NCBI GenBank assembly: GCA_021199855.1
Contig: JAJQHD010000055.1
Span: 1 to 64,000, forward strand
Direction: 5' to 3'
DNA: 64,000 nt
Origin: Oscillospiraceae bacterium
GTDB taxonomy: Bacteria > Bacillota > Clostridia > Oscillospirales > Ruminococcaceae
Below are positions 8,938 through 16,871 of the stretch, in pieces. Below the pieces are notes generated by a model. That model saw nothing but the letters and a program-made list of their open reading frames with translations, was not told the DNA's origin and did no database searches. The position numbers and the translations under genes are program-made. How positions within the stretch are numbered: the first letter of the stretch is position 1; each line of letters begins with the position of its first letter.

Positions 8938-9090
8938 TTTTATCTCTCCTTTTGTATTTTGTGAGACCAGTATAGCACACCTGAGATTGTTTGTCAATAA
9001 CTTTTTATCGTGGAACGATAAATTTTTATTGAGATTTTGACGTATGCTACATATGTCGCCCTGCGGGCGACGCGCCTCCCGCTGGTCGGC

Positions 9091-9390
9091 GCACCTCTCA
9101 GTCAGCCTGACGGCTGACAGCTCCCCTTATCAAGGGGAGCCTTGTTACGGAGAGCACTACTGGCTCCCCTAATTTAGGGGAGCTGGCAACCGCGAAGCGG
9201 TTGACTGAGAGGTGCAAGTTCGGCAACGCCGAACTTGCCAGTTTCCCGAAGGGAAACTGTACTTGCACGAAGGCAAGTCATAGTGACACAGCGGGAGCGC
9301 TTTTTGCCTCTGCCAGAATCTTTCGGAAGAATAAAAAAAGTCTCCCCTGAAAGGGGAGGGGGACCGTGCGAAGCACGGTGGAGGGGTTTC
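9091..9390. repeat. Composite of palindromic repeats
   Basis: Bases 9091-9215 form an element with perfect 14-base terminal inverted repeats GCACCTCTCAGTCA / TGACTGAGAGGTGC. Inside are CTCCCCTTATCAAGGGGAG and CTCCCCTAATTTAGGGGAG palindromes. Next come short hairpins (AAGTTCGGCAACGCCGAACTT, TTTCCCGAAGGGAAA) and, at about 9340-9390, a right half of family A ending GAGGGGTTTC. The stretch 8938-9420 contains no gene I can support. Confidence 0.75.
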
Positions 9391-9421
9391 CAAAATATTT
9401 TCAAAAATCCCCAAAACCCTA

Positions 9422-9450
9422 TTGACAAAGTATCTTGTGTATGCTATAAT
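9422..9450 (+). promoter_or_regulatory. Strong promoter of the SGNH hydrolase gene
   Basis: Consensus TTGACA (9422-9427), 17-base spacer, consensus TATAAT (9445-9450). It implies a transcript with a ~210-base untranslated leader. Confidence 0.8.
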
Positions 9451-9456
9451 ATTCGC

Positions 9457-9664
9457 ATATTGAAAAGATTAGAGTACACGAATTTAATAAGTGCGCACTT
9501 ATTTTTAGTGAACACTATAAACATAGTGGAGGCTGTCTTATCAAAAAAACATATTTTGGGGCGAGAATGCGGCTTTTGTGCCGGATAGCCCCGGGAACCT
9601 GACAAACGTGAGAGTTTTTCTATACTTTGACTCCCACGAAAAATTACCAAGGAGGTAACTATTA
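9457..9664 (+). promoter_or_regulatory. Long structured 5' leader, class unknown
   Basis: The leader between the promoter and the SGNH start contains several potential hairpins: AAGTGCGCACTT; CACTATAAACATAGTG; a two-tier stem GGGGC...CGGC-loop-GCCG...GCCCC at about 9557-9591; and CGTGAGAGT...ACTCCCACG at about 9610-9642. It ends in AAGGAGGT before the ATG. It does not match a riboswitch consensus I can recall, so function is only suggested by length and structure. Confidence 0.4.
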
Positions 9665-10696
9665 ATGAAAACGACCCGAAGAATCCTTAGCGTAGCCCTG
9701 GCGATGGTGCTCGCCATATGCATGTTGACAAACGTAGTCTTTGCAGATGCAAACATGCTCATTGCTTCGCTGAACACAACCACCTATCTGGCACTTGGCG
9801 ACAGTATCACTGCCGGATATGGTCTTGAAGATGCCGACTCCGAGAGCTTTGTAACTCTCTTCGGCAACGAAATTGGCGCTACAACCATCAACTATGGCGT
9901 TTCCGGCTTGACTGCCGAGACTCTTGCCGAGACCCTTGCAACCGGTGAGTATGATACATATCTCGCAATGGTGGATGTTGTAACCATCACCATTGGCGGC
10001 AATGACCTTTTGCACGCATTCTACGAGTATCTTCTGAATCTCTACAACACCGCTTTTGGAACTGAGCTCACTGTTACAGATGTCCAGACCTGGTTCACCG
10101 ACGGCACTTCCTATCAGACCGAGATTTCGACCGTTTTGGCTCTTCTCACCACTGATGAAGGAATTGCTGGCGCAACAACAGCTGTATCTGGTGCGGCAAC
10201 ATCCGCCATTGCAAACATCCAGACAATCATCTCAAAGATTCTCGCTGTCAATCCGGATGTTATAATTCTCCTTGCGAACCAGTACAACCCGTATGCTTCG
10301 CTTGCAGTTCTTGAGGACTATGCCGCAATCAGCAACCTCTTTGACACTGCTGTAACCGCTTTCAACGCGCTTCTTTCGCAAGTCAGTGCTCTTAGCGAAA
10401 ATGTCATCGTTATTGACGTCTACTCCGCCGGAGTTGCAACCAATGTCAACATTCTCACGATGAACTTCGACTTCCATCCGAATGCTTCCGGTCATGAGAC
10501 GATTGCCGCCGCCATGCTGGCAGCCTATGAGGATGCGACCGCTTCTACTGAGGCAGAAGCTACAGAAGAAGTTTCCGAGCCGGTGACTGCCGAAGCCGCC
10601 GCTGAAACCAGCAATAACCCGACCACCGGCATCGCCATCTCGCTTATTCCGATGGCAATAGCCCTCGCCGGTGTAGCACTTTCCAAGAGAAAGTAA
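9665..10696 (+). CDS. Secreted SGNH/GDSL hydrolase with NPTTG wall-sorting tail
   Basis: A 343-residue surface esterase/lipase-type hydrolase. It has a signal peptide (about 1-27) and an SGNH domain (about 38-285). Block I is LALGDSITAGYG with the nucleophile Ser, block III is GGND and block V is DFHPNASGH, so the full catalytic set is present. A Glu/Thr/Ala-rich linker leads to NPTTGIAISLIPMAIALAG and a basic end (SKRK). That layout is of a sortase-type sorting signal, NPxTG rather than LPxTG. It may deacylate cell-surface glycans or lipids; the substrate is unknown. No sortase gene is in the window. Confidence 0.85.
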   Translation: MKTTRRILSVALAMVLAICMLTNVVFADANMLIASLNTTTYLALGDSITAGYGLEDADSESFVTLFGNEIGATTINYGVSGLTAETLAETLATGEYDTYLAMVDVVTITIGGNDLLHAFYEYLLNLYNTAFGTELTVTDVQTWFTDGTSYQTEISTVLALLTTDEGIAGATTAVSGAATSAIANIQTIISKILAVNPDVIILLANQYNPYASLAVLEDYAAISNLFDTAVTAFNALLSQVSALSENVIVIDVYSAGVATNVNILTMNFDFHPNASGHETIAAAMLAAYEDATASTEAEATEEVSEPVTAEAAAETSNNPTTGIAISLIPMAIALAGVALSKRK

Positions 10697-10838
10697 TTTA
10701 CTACTAAGCAAGTTGCGGGGTTCCCTCATTAGTCGGCAGGCGGCGGTTTTATACGTTTCCGCCGCCTATGCCGACGCATAAATGTGAAATACCTGAATTC
10801 TGTGGGGGGTAGACGTGCTTCGCACGTCACCCAATAAA

Positions 10839-10904
10839 AACCTCCATACTGACAGTATAGGAGGTTATACTTTTAGCCTCCTGACAAGCCAATATCAAGG
10901 AGGC
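10839..10904 (+). promoter_or_regulatory. Tandem hairpins, the second hiding a ribosome binding site
   Basis: First hairpin: AACCTCCATACT (10839-10850) with AGTATAGGAGGTT (10854-10866), one bulged base. Second: GCCTCCT (10876-10882) with AGGAGGC (10898-10904), followed by GTTTTTT and the ATG at 10912. The right arm of the second stem is exactly the ribosome binding site, and both stems carry interchangeable CCTCC/GGAGG parts. This could be a translational switch or an attenuator. Confidence 0.5.
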
Positions 10905-10911
10905 GTTTTTT

Positions 10912-12627
10912 ATGAAAAGAAAAATATCAGCAGTTATCCTGAGCCTGTGCCTGATTTTATGCACTATGGCGGGAATGACAACAACAGTAGCCGGAGACCA
11001 TGAGCATACTCTGACCTATTATCCCAGAGAGGAATCAACTTGTATTAAACCTGGATGTATAGCTGTCTGGTATTGCGCAACTTGCGACATACGTTATACG
11101 GATGCTGCGGGTACAAATAAAATTTCTGCAATCGATATGATATTGCCTTTAGACCCTGATAATCATGAGGATGAACCAACCATAACAGACTCTGTGCCAG
11201 CTACATGTACGGAGGATGGAAGTTATACTTACTATTATTCTTGTTGTTATGCAATAAATCCTATATTATACACAGAGATAGTTTATGCGACCGGGCACAC
11301 ACCGGATGGTGAAGGTACTGTCACTAGAGCGGCTACTTGCACTGAAACCGGGGAGATAACCTATACTTGCTCGGTTTGCAGTGAAACTTACACAGAATCG
11401 ATACCGGCAACCGGCAACCATACCGCCGGCGAAGCGGCTGTTGAGAACAATGTCCCGGCTACATGCACCGAGGACGGCTCATATGACAGCGTGGTTTATT
11501 GTTCAGTATGTGAAGCTGAGATAAGTAGGGAGATAATTACTGTTCCGGCTACCGGTCACAGCTACGTTGACACAGTAACCGCCCCGACTTGTACCGAGCA
11601 GGGGTATACGACGCATAAATGCTCAGTTTGTGACTACAGCTATGTTGACACCTACACTACAGCTCTCGGTCACAGCTACGAGTCAGTCGTAACTGCTCCT
11701 ACCTGCACCGAAGGTGGGTACACTACTTATACTTGCTCCGCTTGTGGAGACACTTATACTGCGGATGAGACTGAGGCAAACGGTCACAGCTACGAAGCAG
11801 TTGTAACTGCTCCTACCTGCACTGAAGGTGGGTATACCACCTATACTTGCTCCGTCTGCGGAGACACGTATACTGCGGATGAGACTGAGGCGCTGGGGCA
11901 TACGGAATCTGAGGCTGTTAAGGAGAACGAAATTGCGGCTACATGCACCACGGATGGCTCTTATGAATCGGTGGTTTACTGTTCGGTTTGCGGCGAGGAG
12001 CTTTCTAGACAGACTATGGTGGGTGAGCTGGCAACCGGGCATAGCCATGAGTTCACTGAGTTCATTTGGGCGGATGACCTGCTGTCGGCAACGGCGTTGT
12101 ATACCTGCCATTGCGGAGATACCGAAACGGTTGACGCAACGGTGACCATGCAGGGTAACAGCGGCATCTATACACTGACAGCGACAGTCACCGATAAAGG
12201 CGGCGTCGTCCATACCGACACCAGAACCGCCGGAGTGAACCTTTCAACAATTCAGGCAGACTATTCGGCAGTCACTTCTGCCGTTGCCAGGGCGAACTCC
12301 CTTACTGCAAGCAATTACACCAATTTCGACATAGTAACCGCCGCAATCAACTCGGTTAACTGGAATCTGAGCGTTCTGAACCAGTCGTCAGTCAACACCT
12401 ATGCCGAAGCAATCGAAACGGCGATTTCGGATCTCGTTCCGGTAGATTCCGGAGAGGTCGACATCACCGAACCAATAGAAGGCACCGACACCGAAACCGA
12501 ACCGGAAGGTGAGGAGCAGGAGATTCCTGCAGAATCAAACCCGACAACCGGGATTGCTGTGGCAATGTTGCCGATAACGGTGGCGGTTGCGGGTGCAATT
12601 TGGGGTAAACCCCTCAGGCACGGCTAA
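10912..12627 (+). CDS. Secreted Cys-rich repeat protein with NPTTG tail
   Basis: A 571-residue surface protein with a signal peptide (about 1-27). A series of about eight modules of ~38-45 residues follows (about 30-385). Each module carries the pattern TCTExGxxTYxCxxCG; the CxxC pairs suggest small zinc- or disulfide-stabilised folds. A helical domain (about 430-510) and an acidic Glu/Thr linker precede NPTTGIAVAMLPITVAVAG. The C-terminal WGKPLRHG and stop are encoded by an inserted repeat (12607-12752), so the normal basic tail has been replaced. The ATG is 8 bases after AGGAGG. Binding function is unknown; modules of this kind occur in Firmicute surface proteins. Confidence 0.8.
   Translation: MKRKISAVILSLCLILCTMAGMTTTVAGDHEHTLTYYPREESTCIKPGCIAVWYCATCDIRYTDAAGTNKISAIDMILPLDPDNHEDEPTITDSVPATCTEDGSYTYYYSCCYAINPILYTEIVYATGHTPDGEGTVTRAATCTETGEITYTCSVCSETYTESIPATGNHTAGEAAVENNVPATCTEDGSYDSVVYCSVCEAEISREIITVPATGHSYVDTVTAPTCTEQGYTTHKCSVCDYSYVDTYTTALGHSYESVVTAPTCTEGGYTTYTCSACGDTYTADETEANGHSYEAVVTAPTCTEGGYTTYTCSVCGDTYTADETEALGHTESEAVKENEIAATCTTDGSYESVVYCSVCGEELSRQTMVGELATGHSHEFTEFIWADDLLSATALYTCHCGDTETVDATVTMQGNSGIYTLTATVTDKGGVVHTDTRTAGVNLSTIQADYSAVTSAVARANSLTASNYTNFDIVTAAINSVNWNLSVLNQSSVNTYAEAIETAISDLVPVDSGEVDITEPIEGTDTETEPEGEEQEIPAESNPTTGIAVAMLPITVAVAGAIWGKPLRHG
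11670..11897 (+). repeat. Two near-identical 114-base coding repeats
   Basis: Period 114 bases (38 codons) inside the Cys-rich surface protein gene. The copies starting near 11670 and 11784 differ at few positions, mostly third codon bases, and share GTAACTGCTCCTACCTGCAC. This indicates recent duplication of one module. Confidence 0.7.
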
Positions 12628-12752
12628 AGCCGCGCCAGCTCCCCTTTCAGGGGAGCCTTTTTGTATTCTCTCACAAGCTTTTAGCAGAGGCTGTTGTAGC
12701 CTCCCCTGAAAGGGGAGGAGGACCGCCGCCGAAGGCGGTGGTGGAGGGGCTT
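12607..12752. repeat. MITE-like palindromic repeat, family A, inside a gene end
   Basis: A 146-base element with ends AAACCCCTC and GGAGGGGCTT and internal CTCCCCTTTCAGGGGAG and CTCCCCTGAAAGGGGAG palindromes. It is the same family as 7675-7790. It supplies the last codons and stop of the Cys-rich surface protein. Confidence 0.8.
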
Positions 12753-12797
12753 GCAAACTTGTGCAAAGTGCACAAAAAACAAATCTGAAATTTGGTA

Positions 12798-12826
12798 TTG
12801 CTATTTGTGCGAAAATGTTATATAAT
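12798..12826 (+). promoter_or_regulatory. Promoter of the EF-G-like gene
   Basis: TTGCTA (12798-12803), 17-base spacer, TATAAT (12821-12826), leaving a leader of about 140 bases before the start codon. The leader (12830-12969) has short inverted repeats such as TTGTTCAATACGAACAA but no class I recognise. Confidence 0.65.
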
Positions 12827-12969
12827 AGGTAGGAAGCGTGTTTTTATTGTTCAATACGAACAATGTATCCGGCGGAGCTGTATGCGCGATGGCTCTTAAC
12901 GGTACTTCAACTGAAAAGTTGCGTTGAGAACGATTGCAGCCGACAGTATAAATGAATGGAGAGATTAAC

Positions 12970-15039
12970 TTGAAAACCTACGACAGCGCTCACATCAAAA
13001 ATATCACTCTGGCAGGTCATTCCGGCTCGGGTAAGACCGCCCTTTGCGAGGCTATCCTCTACAAGGCTGGCGTCACCGACAGACTTGGACATGTTGCCGA
13101 CGGAAATACAGTCTCCGACTATACTCCTATTGAGATTTCCAAGAAGAGCTCAATCTACACCTCGCTTTCCTACTATGAGAAGGACGGCGTCAAGGTAAAT
13201 ATCCTCGATACTCCCGGTCTTTTCGACTATGCAGGAGGAGTTGTTGAGGGCGCATATGCCGCTGACTGTATGCTTATAACAGTATCCGCAAAGTCAGGTA
13301 TCCATGTCGGAACCAAGAAGGCTTATGACAATGCTACAGCTCATAAGACTCCGCACATGTTCGTTGTAACAAAGATTGATGATGAGAACGCTAACTTCTC
13401 TAATGTCCTTACAAATTTAAAGACCGAGTTCGGCTCGACCGTCTGCCCGATTGTCGTTCCGCTCATCAAGGATAATAAGATTGTTTCCTACTATGATCTT
13501 CTCGCAATGAAGAACTATAAGTATACCGCCAAGGGCGAGCGTGTTGACGCCGGCGAGCCTGAGCCTACATACCGTATCGACGGTCTTATCGAGGCTATGA
13601 GCGAAGCAGTCGCCGAAACCGACGAAGAGCTCATGATGAAGTTCCTTGAAGGCGAAAAGTTCACTCATGAAGAGCTCGTTGACGGCATTCACAACGGTAT
13701 TGTGAGCGGAATGATAACTCCTGTTACCTGTGTTTCCTCCGAAGATCTCGAAGGTGTTGACATCCTTATGGAGTATATCACAAAGCTTCTTCCATCTCCT
13801 CACGAGCTGGGCGAAGTCAAGGCTACCGATGCCGATGGCAACGAAGTCAAGATTGCTCATGATAACGACGCTCCGTTGTCCGCATTCGTCTTCAAGACGG
13901 TTGCCGACCCGTTCGTCGGAAAGATGTCCTTCATCAAGGTTATATCCGGCAAGCTTGAGAGCGGCAAGGAAATTGTCAACGCCACCACCGGCGGAACCGA
14001 GAAGGTCGGAAAGCTCCTCAACCTCGTCGGTAAGAAGCAGATTGAAGTCCAGTTCGCAACTGCGGGCGACATCGTCGTCGCTACAAAGATGTCCATCAAC
14101 ACCAACGACACCATCTGCGACGCTTCAAGAGTCGTTTCCTTCCCGAAGATTTCCTTCCCGAAGCCCTGCTACTCCGTCTGCGTAAAGGCAAAGACCCAGG
14201 GCGACGAGTCAAAGATTTCCGGCGCTATGCAGAGACTTCTCGAAGAAGACTTGTCTCTCACCTACAAGCAGGATGACACCACATTTGAGCAGATTCTCTC
14301 CGGTCTCGGAGAACAGCATATAGATTCGACACTCTCGAAGCTGAAAACCGGCTTCGGCGTCGATGTCATCACCTCTGTCCCGAAGGTCTCCTATAAGGAA
14401 ACCATCCGCAAGAAGTGCAAGGTACAGGGCAGACACAAGAAGCAGTCTGGCGGTCACGGTCAGTACGGCGACGTCTGGATTGAGTTCGAGCCCTGCGACA
14501 GCGATGAGCTCGTGTTTGAAGAAAACGTCTTCGGCGGCGCGGTTCCTCGTAACTTCTTCCCGGCAGTTGAGAAGGGTCTTCAGGACTGCATGAAGAAGGG
14601 CGTACTAGCCGGATTCCCGGTTGTCGGCGTCAAGGCAACTTTGGTCGATGGTTCTTATCACCCGGTTGACTCCTCCGAAATGTCCTTCAAGATGGCGGCT
14701 TCCATCGCCTTCAAGGAAGGCATGAAGCAGGCGAACCCGGTTCTCCTCGAACCTATTGACAGCCTCGAAGTCACCGTTCCGGATGCCAACACCGGCGACA
14801 TGATGGGCGAGCTCAATAAGCGTAGAGGCAGAGTCCTCGGCATGAACCCGGCAGGAAAGAAGGGTCTTACGACCATCACCGCTGAGATTCCCGAGTCTGA
14901 AACCCACGACTTCGCCATGGTTGTCCGCCAGATGACCAGAGGCATGGGCGAATTCACCCTCGAAAAGCTCCGCTACGACCAGCTCCCCGCAAACCTTGTA
15001 GATGCAGTTATTGCAGAGTTCAAGACGGATGAGGAATAA
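12970..15039 (+). CDS. Elongation factor G-like GTPase (EF-G paralogue)
   Basis: A 689-residue translational GTPase with all EF-G domains: G domain (1-270), domain II (about 290-370), III (about 390-460), IV (about 470-590) and V (about 595-680). P-loop GHSGSGKT starts at residue 16. Switch II reads DTPGLFDYAG, so the catalytic His of canonical DTPGHVDF is missing; the G4 motif is TKID. This is the pattern of the EF-G-like/FusA2 group rather than the main EF-G. I chose the TTG at 12970 because GGAGAG sits 6 bases before it; an ATG at 12952 has no such site. Its role (hydrolysis-poor or recycling function) is not known. Confidence 0.85.
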   Translation: MKTYDSAHIKNITLAGHSGSGKTALCEAILYKAGVTDRLGHVADGNTVSDYTPIEISKKSSIYTSLSYYEKDGVKVNILDTPGLFDYAGGVVEGAYAADCMLITVSAKSGIHVGTKKAYDNATAHKTPHMFVVTKIDDENANFSNVLTNLKTEFGSTVCPIVVPLIKDNKIVSYYDLLAMKNYKYTAKGERVDAGEPEPTYRIDGLIEAMSEAVAETDEELMMKFLEGEKFTHEELVDGIHNGIVSGMITPVTCVSSEDLEGVDILMEYITKLLPSPHELGEVKATDADGNEVKIAHDNDAPLSAFVFKTVADPFVGKMSFIKVISGKLESGKEIVNATTGGTEKVGKLLNLVGKKQIEVQFATAGDIVVATKMSINTNDTICDASRVVSFPKISFPKPCYSVCVKAKTQGDESKISGAMQRLLEEDLSLTYKQDDTTFEQILSGLGEQHIDSTLSKLKTGFGVDVITSVPKVSYKETIRKKCKVQGRHKKQSGGHGQYGDVWIEFEPCDSDELVFEENVFGGAVPRNFFPAVEKGLQDCMKKGVLAGFPVVGVKATLVDGSYHPVDSSEMSFKMAASIAFKEGMKQANPVLLEPIDSLEVTVPDANTGDMMGELNKRRGRVLGMNPAGKKGLTTITAEIPESETHDFAMVVRQMTRGMGEFTLEKLRYDQLPANLVDAVIAEFKTDEE

Positions 15040-15053
15040 TTCCTAGCAACAAT

Positions 15054-15089
15054 AAAAGCCGTTCCGAAATCAATCGGAACGGCTTTTTT
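15054..15089 (+). terminator. Rho-independent terminator of the EF-G-like gene
   Basis: Stem AAAAGCCGTTCCG / CGGAACGGCTTTTTT with an 8-base loop, directly after the stop codon. It may also serve the convergent thioredoxin gene. Confidence 0.9.
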
Positions 15090-15110
15090 AATGCGGTTTT
15101 ACTTGGTGAG

Positions 15111-15407
15111 TTAAGCTAAGAGCTCTTCTTTCTCCATATATCCAACCGAGGTTGCGGCGAGTTCGCCGTTTTTAATCATAACGATTGTGGATATTGCAGT
15201 GACTTTGAACCTGTTTGCAAGCTCGCCTGCTTCATCGACGTTGCACTTGCAAACTTTATACTCATCATGCTCCCCGGCAATTTCGTCAACGATGGGGGAC
15301 ATCATTCTGCACGGTCCGCACCATTCAGCCCAGAAGTCGATAATAACCGGCTTAGTGGAACTCATAACCTCAGCGTCAAAATTTTCATTTGTCAGAACAG
15401 TCAGCAT
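15111..15407 (-). CDS. trxA: Thioredoxin
   Basis: A 98-residue thioredoxin with the active site WCGPCRMM (about residues 28-35). The strand-helix pattern VIIDFWAEW ... FKVTAISTIVMIKNGEL shows the fold, with TAISTIV replacing the usual V-cis-Pro (IPT) loop, so the cis-proline that follows the family is not evident. The size is at the short end for the family. It is 18 bases downstream of an FTR-like gene on the same strand, which suggests that protein as its electron donor. Confidence 0.93.
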   Translation of the reverse strand: MLTVLTNENFDAEVMSSTKPVIIDFWAEWCGPCRMMSPIVDEIAGEHDEYKVCKCNVDEAGELANRFKVTAISTIVMIKNGELAATSVGYMEKEELLA

Positions 15408-15425
15408 CTTGAATCATCCTTTCTT

Positions 15426-15623
15426 TTACTTTTCTTTATAGTAGAGCCTGCAGTGGCAGTAGCCCTCAAACTCCGGGTCGGCAACCTGCTCCCTGAACTC
15501 CTTGCACATGCACATGGTGTCCTCGCTCATTTCGAGCCTGCAGGGACAGTGACCCTCCTTTTTGAGAAGACCCTTCCTGATAGCCTCGACAATCTTTTCG
15601 TCCTTGTTGTAGTACAGCTTCAT
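15426..15623 (-). CDS. Ferredoxin-thioredoxin reductase catalytic-domain-like protein
   Basis: A 65-residue protein with three CxC motifs, CPC (about 27-29), CMC (about 39-41) and CHC (about 57-59), in the spacing of the catalytic subunit of ferredoxin-thioredoxin reductase. That subunit uses a 4Fe-4S cluster next to a disulfide to reduce thioredoxin. The middle motif CMC differs from the usual CPC. The ATG at 15623 follows AAAGGA at good spacing; an ATG three codons earlier abuts it. Position beside trxA supports a ferredoxin-linked thioredoxin system. No variable subunit was seen. Confidence 0.8.
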   Translation of the reverse strand: MKLYYNKDEKIVEAIRKGLLKKEGHCPCRLEMSEDTMCMCKEFREQVADPEFEGYCHCRLYYKEK

Positions 15624-15704
15624 TTTAGTCATCCTTTCGGGCGAATAATCTTAGTTTGCCCTCAAGGATATTGTACATGCATTTGGGGAGTTTGTCAAGA
15701 GATA

Positions 15705-15774
15705 TGTAGGGGCGGATATCATCCGCCCGTTGTTGTGCCAGCGCTTTTTCGGGCGGATAATATCCGCCCCTACA
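15705..15774. repeat. 70-base MITE-like element, family B
   Basis: Perfect 15-base terminal inverted repeats TGTAGGGGCGGATAT and ATATCCGCCCCTACA, with a second inner pair CATCCGCCCG / CGGGCGGATA. The right end provides the stop codon of the gene at 15770-16075. Confidence 0.85.
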
Positions 15775-16075
15775 GCAGCAAATACCCAAGCGCAATAAGC
15801 AACTTTATATCCGCCCCATTTCTATACAGCACAAACAGCATCATAAGTATCAGTGCCTTCTCCGAATCGAGTTTCAAGCCGTCGCCCAGGATGTTCTGAA
15901 ACAGGTTGTTGACGTTAAGGTTCGGCTGAAATGCCGGTTGGGGAGGAGTAGGTGGAGGATTCGGCACGGGAGTCGGCTCCGGCGGAGGATTGACAACCGT
16001 CCGTGAGCGGCGTTGCATTTCCCGCATCCGGTCGAGGGCTTCCTGTTGCATTCTTGAAAAATCAGAGTCCGGCAA
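15770..16075 (-). CDS. Proline-rich protein of unknown function
   Basis: A 101-residue protein: charged N-terminal helix (MQQEALDRMREMQRRS), a Pro-rich linker (about 28-50) and a hydrophobic C-terminal half with helical segments (ALILMMLFVLYRN, LLIALGYLLL). The TAG stop is contributed by the terminal repeat of the element at 15705-15774. It overlaps the next upstream gene by 14 bases; 15770, 16062 and 16447 form one small operon. No function recognised. Confidence 0.6.
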   Translation of the reverse strand: MPDSDFSRMQQEALDRMREMQRRSRTVVNPPPEPTPVPNPPPTPPQPAFQPNLNVNNLFQNILGDGLKLDSEKALILMMLFVLYRNGADIKLLIALGYLLL

Positions 16076-16424
16076 AGAAATCGCCTCCCAAAAGACCGCT
16101 TTCGCTGATGAGAGGCAGGAGATTCAGAAGCCTCAGAACCTTTACCGCACGGTCAATCTTATTCTGCCTTTCCTCGCCCAGAAGCGGACGGAGCGCCAGA
16201 AGAAATCTTGTATTATCATCATCCGGCTGAAAGCCCTTCATCTTCTGCATAAGCCCGGCAATCGCACTCATATCGGGATTTTCGGGAGCCTTCGGAGCTT
16301 CCTGCTGTGGGCTTCCGTCCGGCGACAGCCCGAGCATGGCGGCAAGCTCGCCAATCTGCTTCATGCTCTCTTCGTCAGAAAGAATGGAGCTTATCTTCTC
16401 CGCAAAGTCGTCCATCGCCGCCAC
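16062..16424 (-). CDS. Conserved-looking helical protein of unknown function
   Basis: A 120-residue soluble, mostly helical protein. An N-terminal amphipathic part (MDDFAEKISSILSDEESMKQIGEL) is joined by a Pro-rich linker to a second helical half (FLLALRPLLGEERQNKIDRAVKVLRLLNLLPLI). The upstream site is GGAGGTGG. It is in a three-gene cluster with the proteins at 15770 and 16447. I do not recognise the family. Confidence 0.65.
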   Translation of the reverse strand: MAAMDDFAEKISSILSDEESMKQIGELAAMLGLSPDGSPQQEAPKAPENPDMSAIAGLMQKMKGFQPDDDNTRFLLALRPLLGEERQNKIDRAVKVLRLLNLLPLISESGLLGGDFFAGL

Positions 16425-16446
16425 CTCCTTGAGTCTGAATTAAGAG

Positions 16447-16692
16447 CTATTTGTTGTCCGGAAAGAGCTTTTTCATAAGCTCCTTTGCCTGCGGGCTCGA
16501 AAGCACCGCCTGAGCCATCGCCGGATTCGAAAGTGCCGTCGTCAGCCTCTGCGCCTCATTTTTTGGAAGAGAGCCGAGCAATCTGTCAAAAGTTCCGTTT
16601 TTGAGTTCAGTTCTCAGCTGTTCCTCACTCACACCAAGCTTCGCTGAAGCGTTCTTAATTAAGAATTCAATCTGCCTGTCATTAAGATTCAT
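16447..16692 (-). CDS. Small helical protein of unknown function
   Basis: An 81-residue protein starting at MNLNDRQIEF after GGAGGTG; the longer upstream frame runs through a repeat and is rejected. The sequence (KLGVSEEQLRTELKNGTFDRLLGSL, then AQRLTTALSNPAMAQAVLSSPQAKEL) is helical and hydrophilic. First gene of the cluster with 16062 and 15770. Function unknown. Confidence 0.65.
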   Translation of the reverse strand: MNLNDRQIEFLIKNASAKLGVSEEQLRTELKNGTFDRLLGSLPKNEAQRLTTALSNPAMAQAVLSSPQAKELMKKLFPDNK

Positions 16693-16778
16693 CTTGCACC
16701 TCCAAGTGCTAAAATTTAGGTTGCACAAAACCCAATATTGTGCTATTATAAATGTAATTATTGAGAGAATGCTATTGG

Positions 16779-16856
16779 CTCCCCTTGCTAAGGGTGAGCG
16801 CAGAAGTTCGCAAGCGAACTTCGGGAGTTGCCTTGCAACTCCGACTGAGAGGTTCC
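16779..16856. repeat. Partial palindromic repeat
   Basis: Contains GGCTCCCCTTGCTAAGGG, the hairpin GAAGTTCGCAAGCGAACTTC and a right end GACTGAGAGGTTCC similar to the TGACTGAGAGGTGC end at 9202-9215. It lies just before the phosphoesterase start and looks like a truncated copy of the 9091-9215 family. Confidence 0.65.
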
Positions 16857-16871
16857 GAAAGAGGTGTTGCA

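Noticed and set aside
9091..9390. Tandem palindromes as tRNA genes or small RNAs
   Set aside because: They are paired terminal inverted repeats shared with other sites; no tRNA cloverleaf could be drawn.
9540..9660. c-di-GMP, c-di-AMP or ZTP riboswitch in the SGNH leader
   Set aside because: None of the conserved core sequences of these classes is present.
11300..11900. Possible CRISPR-like array
   Set aside because: The repeats are in-frame protein modules of 114 bases without spacers of CRISPR type.
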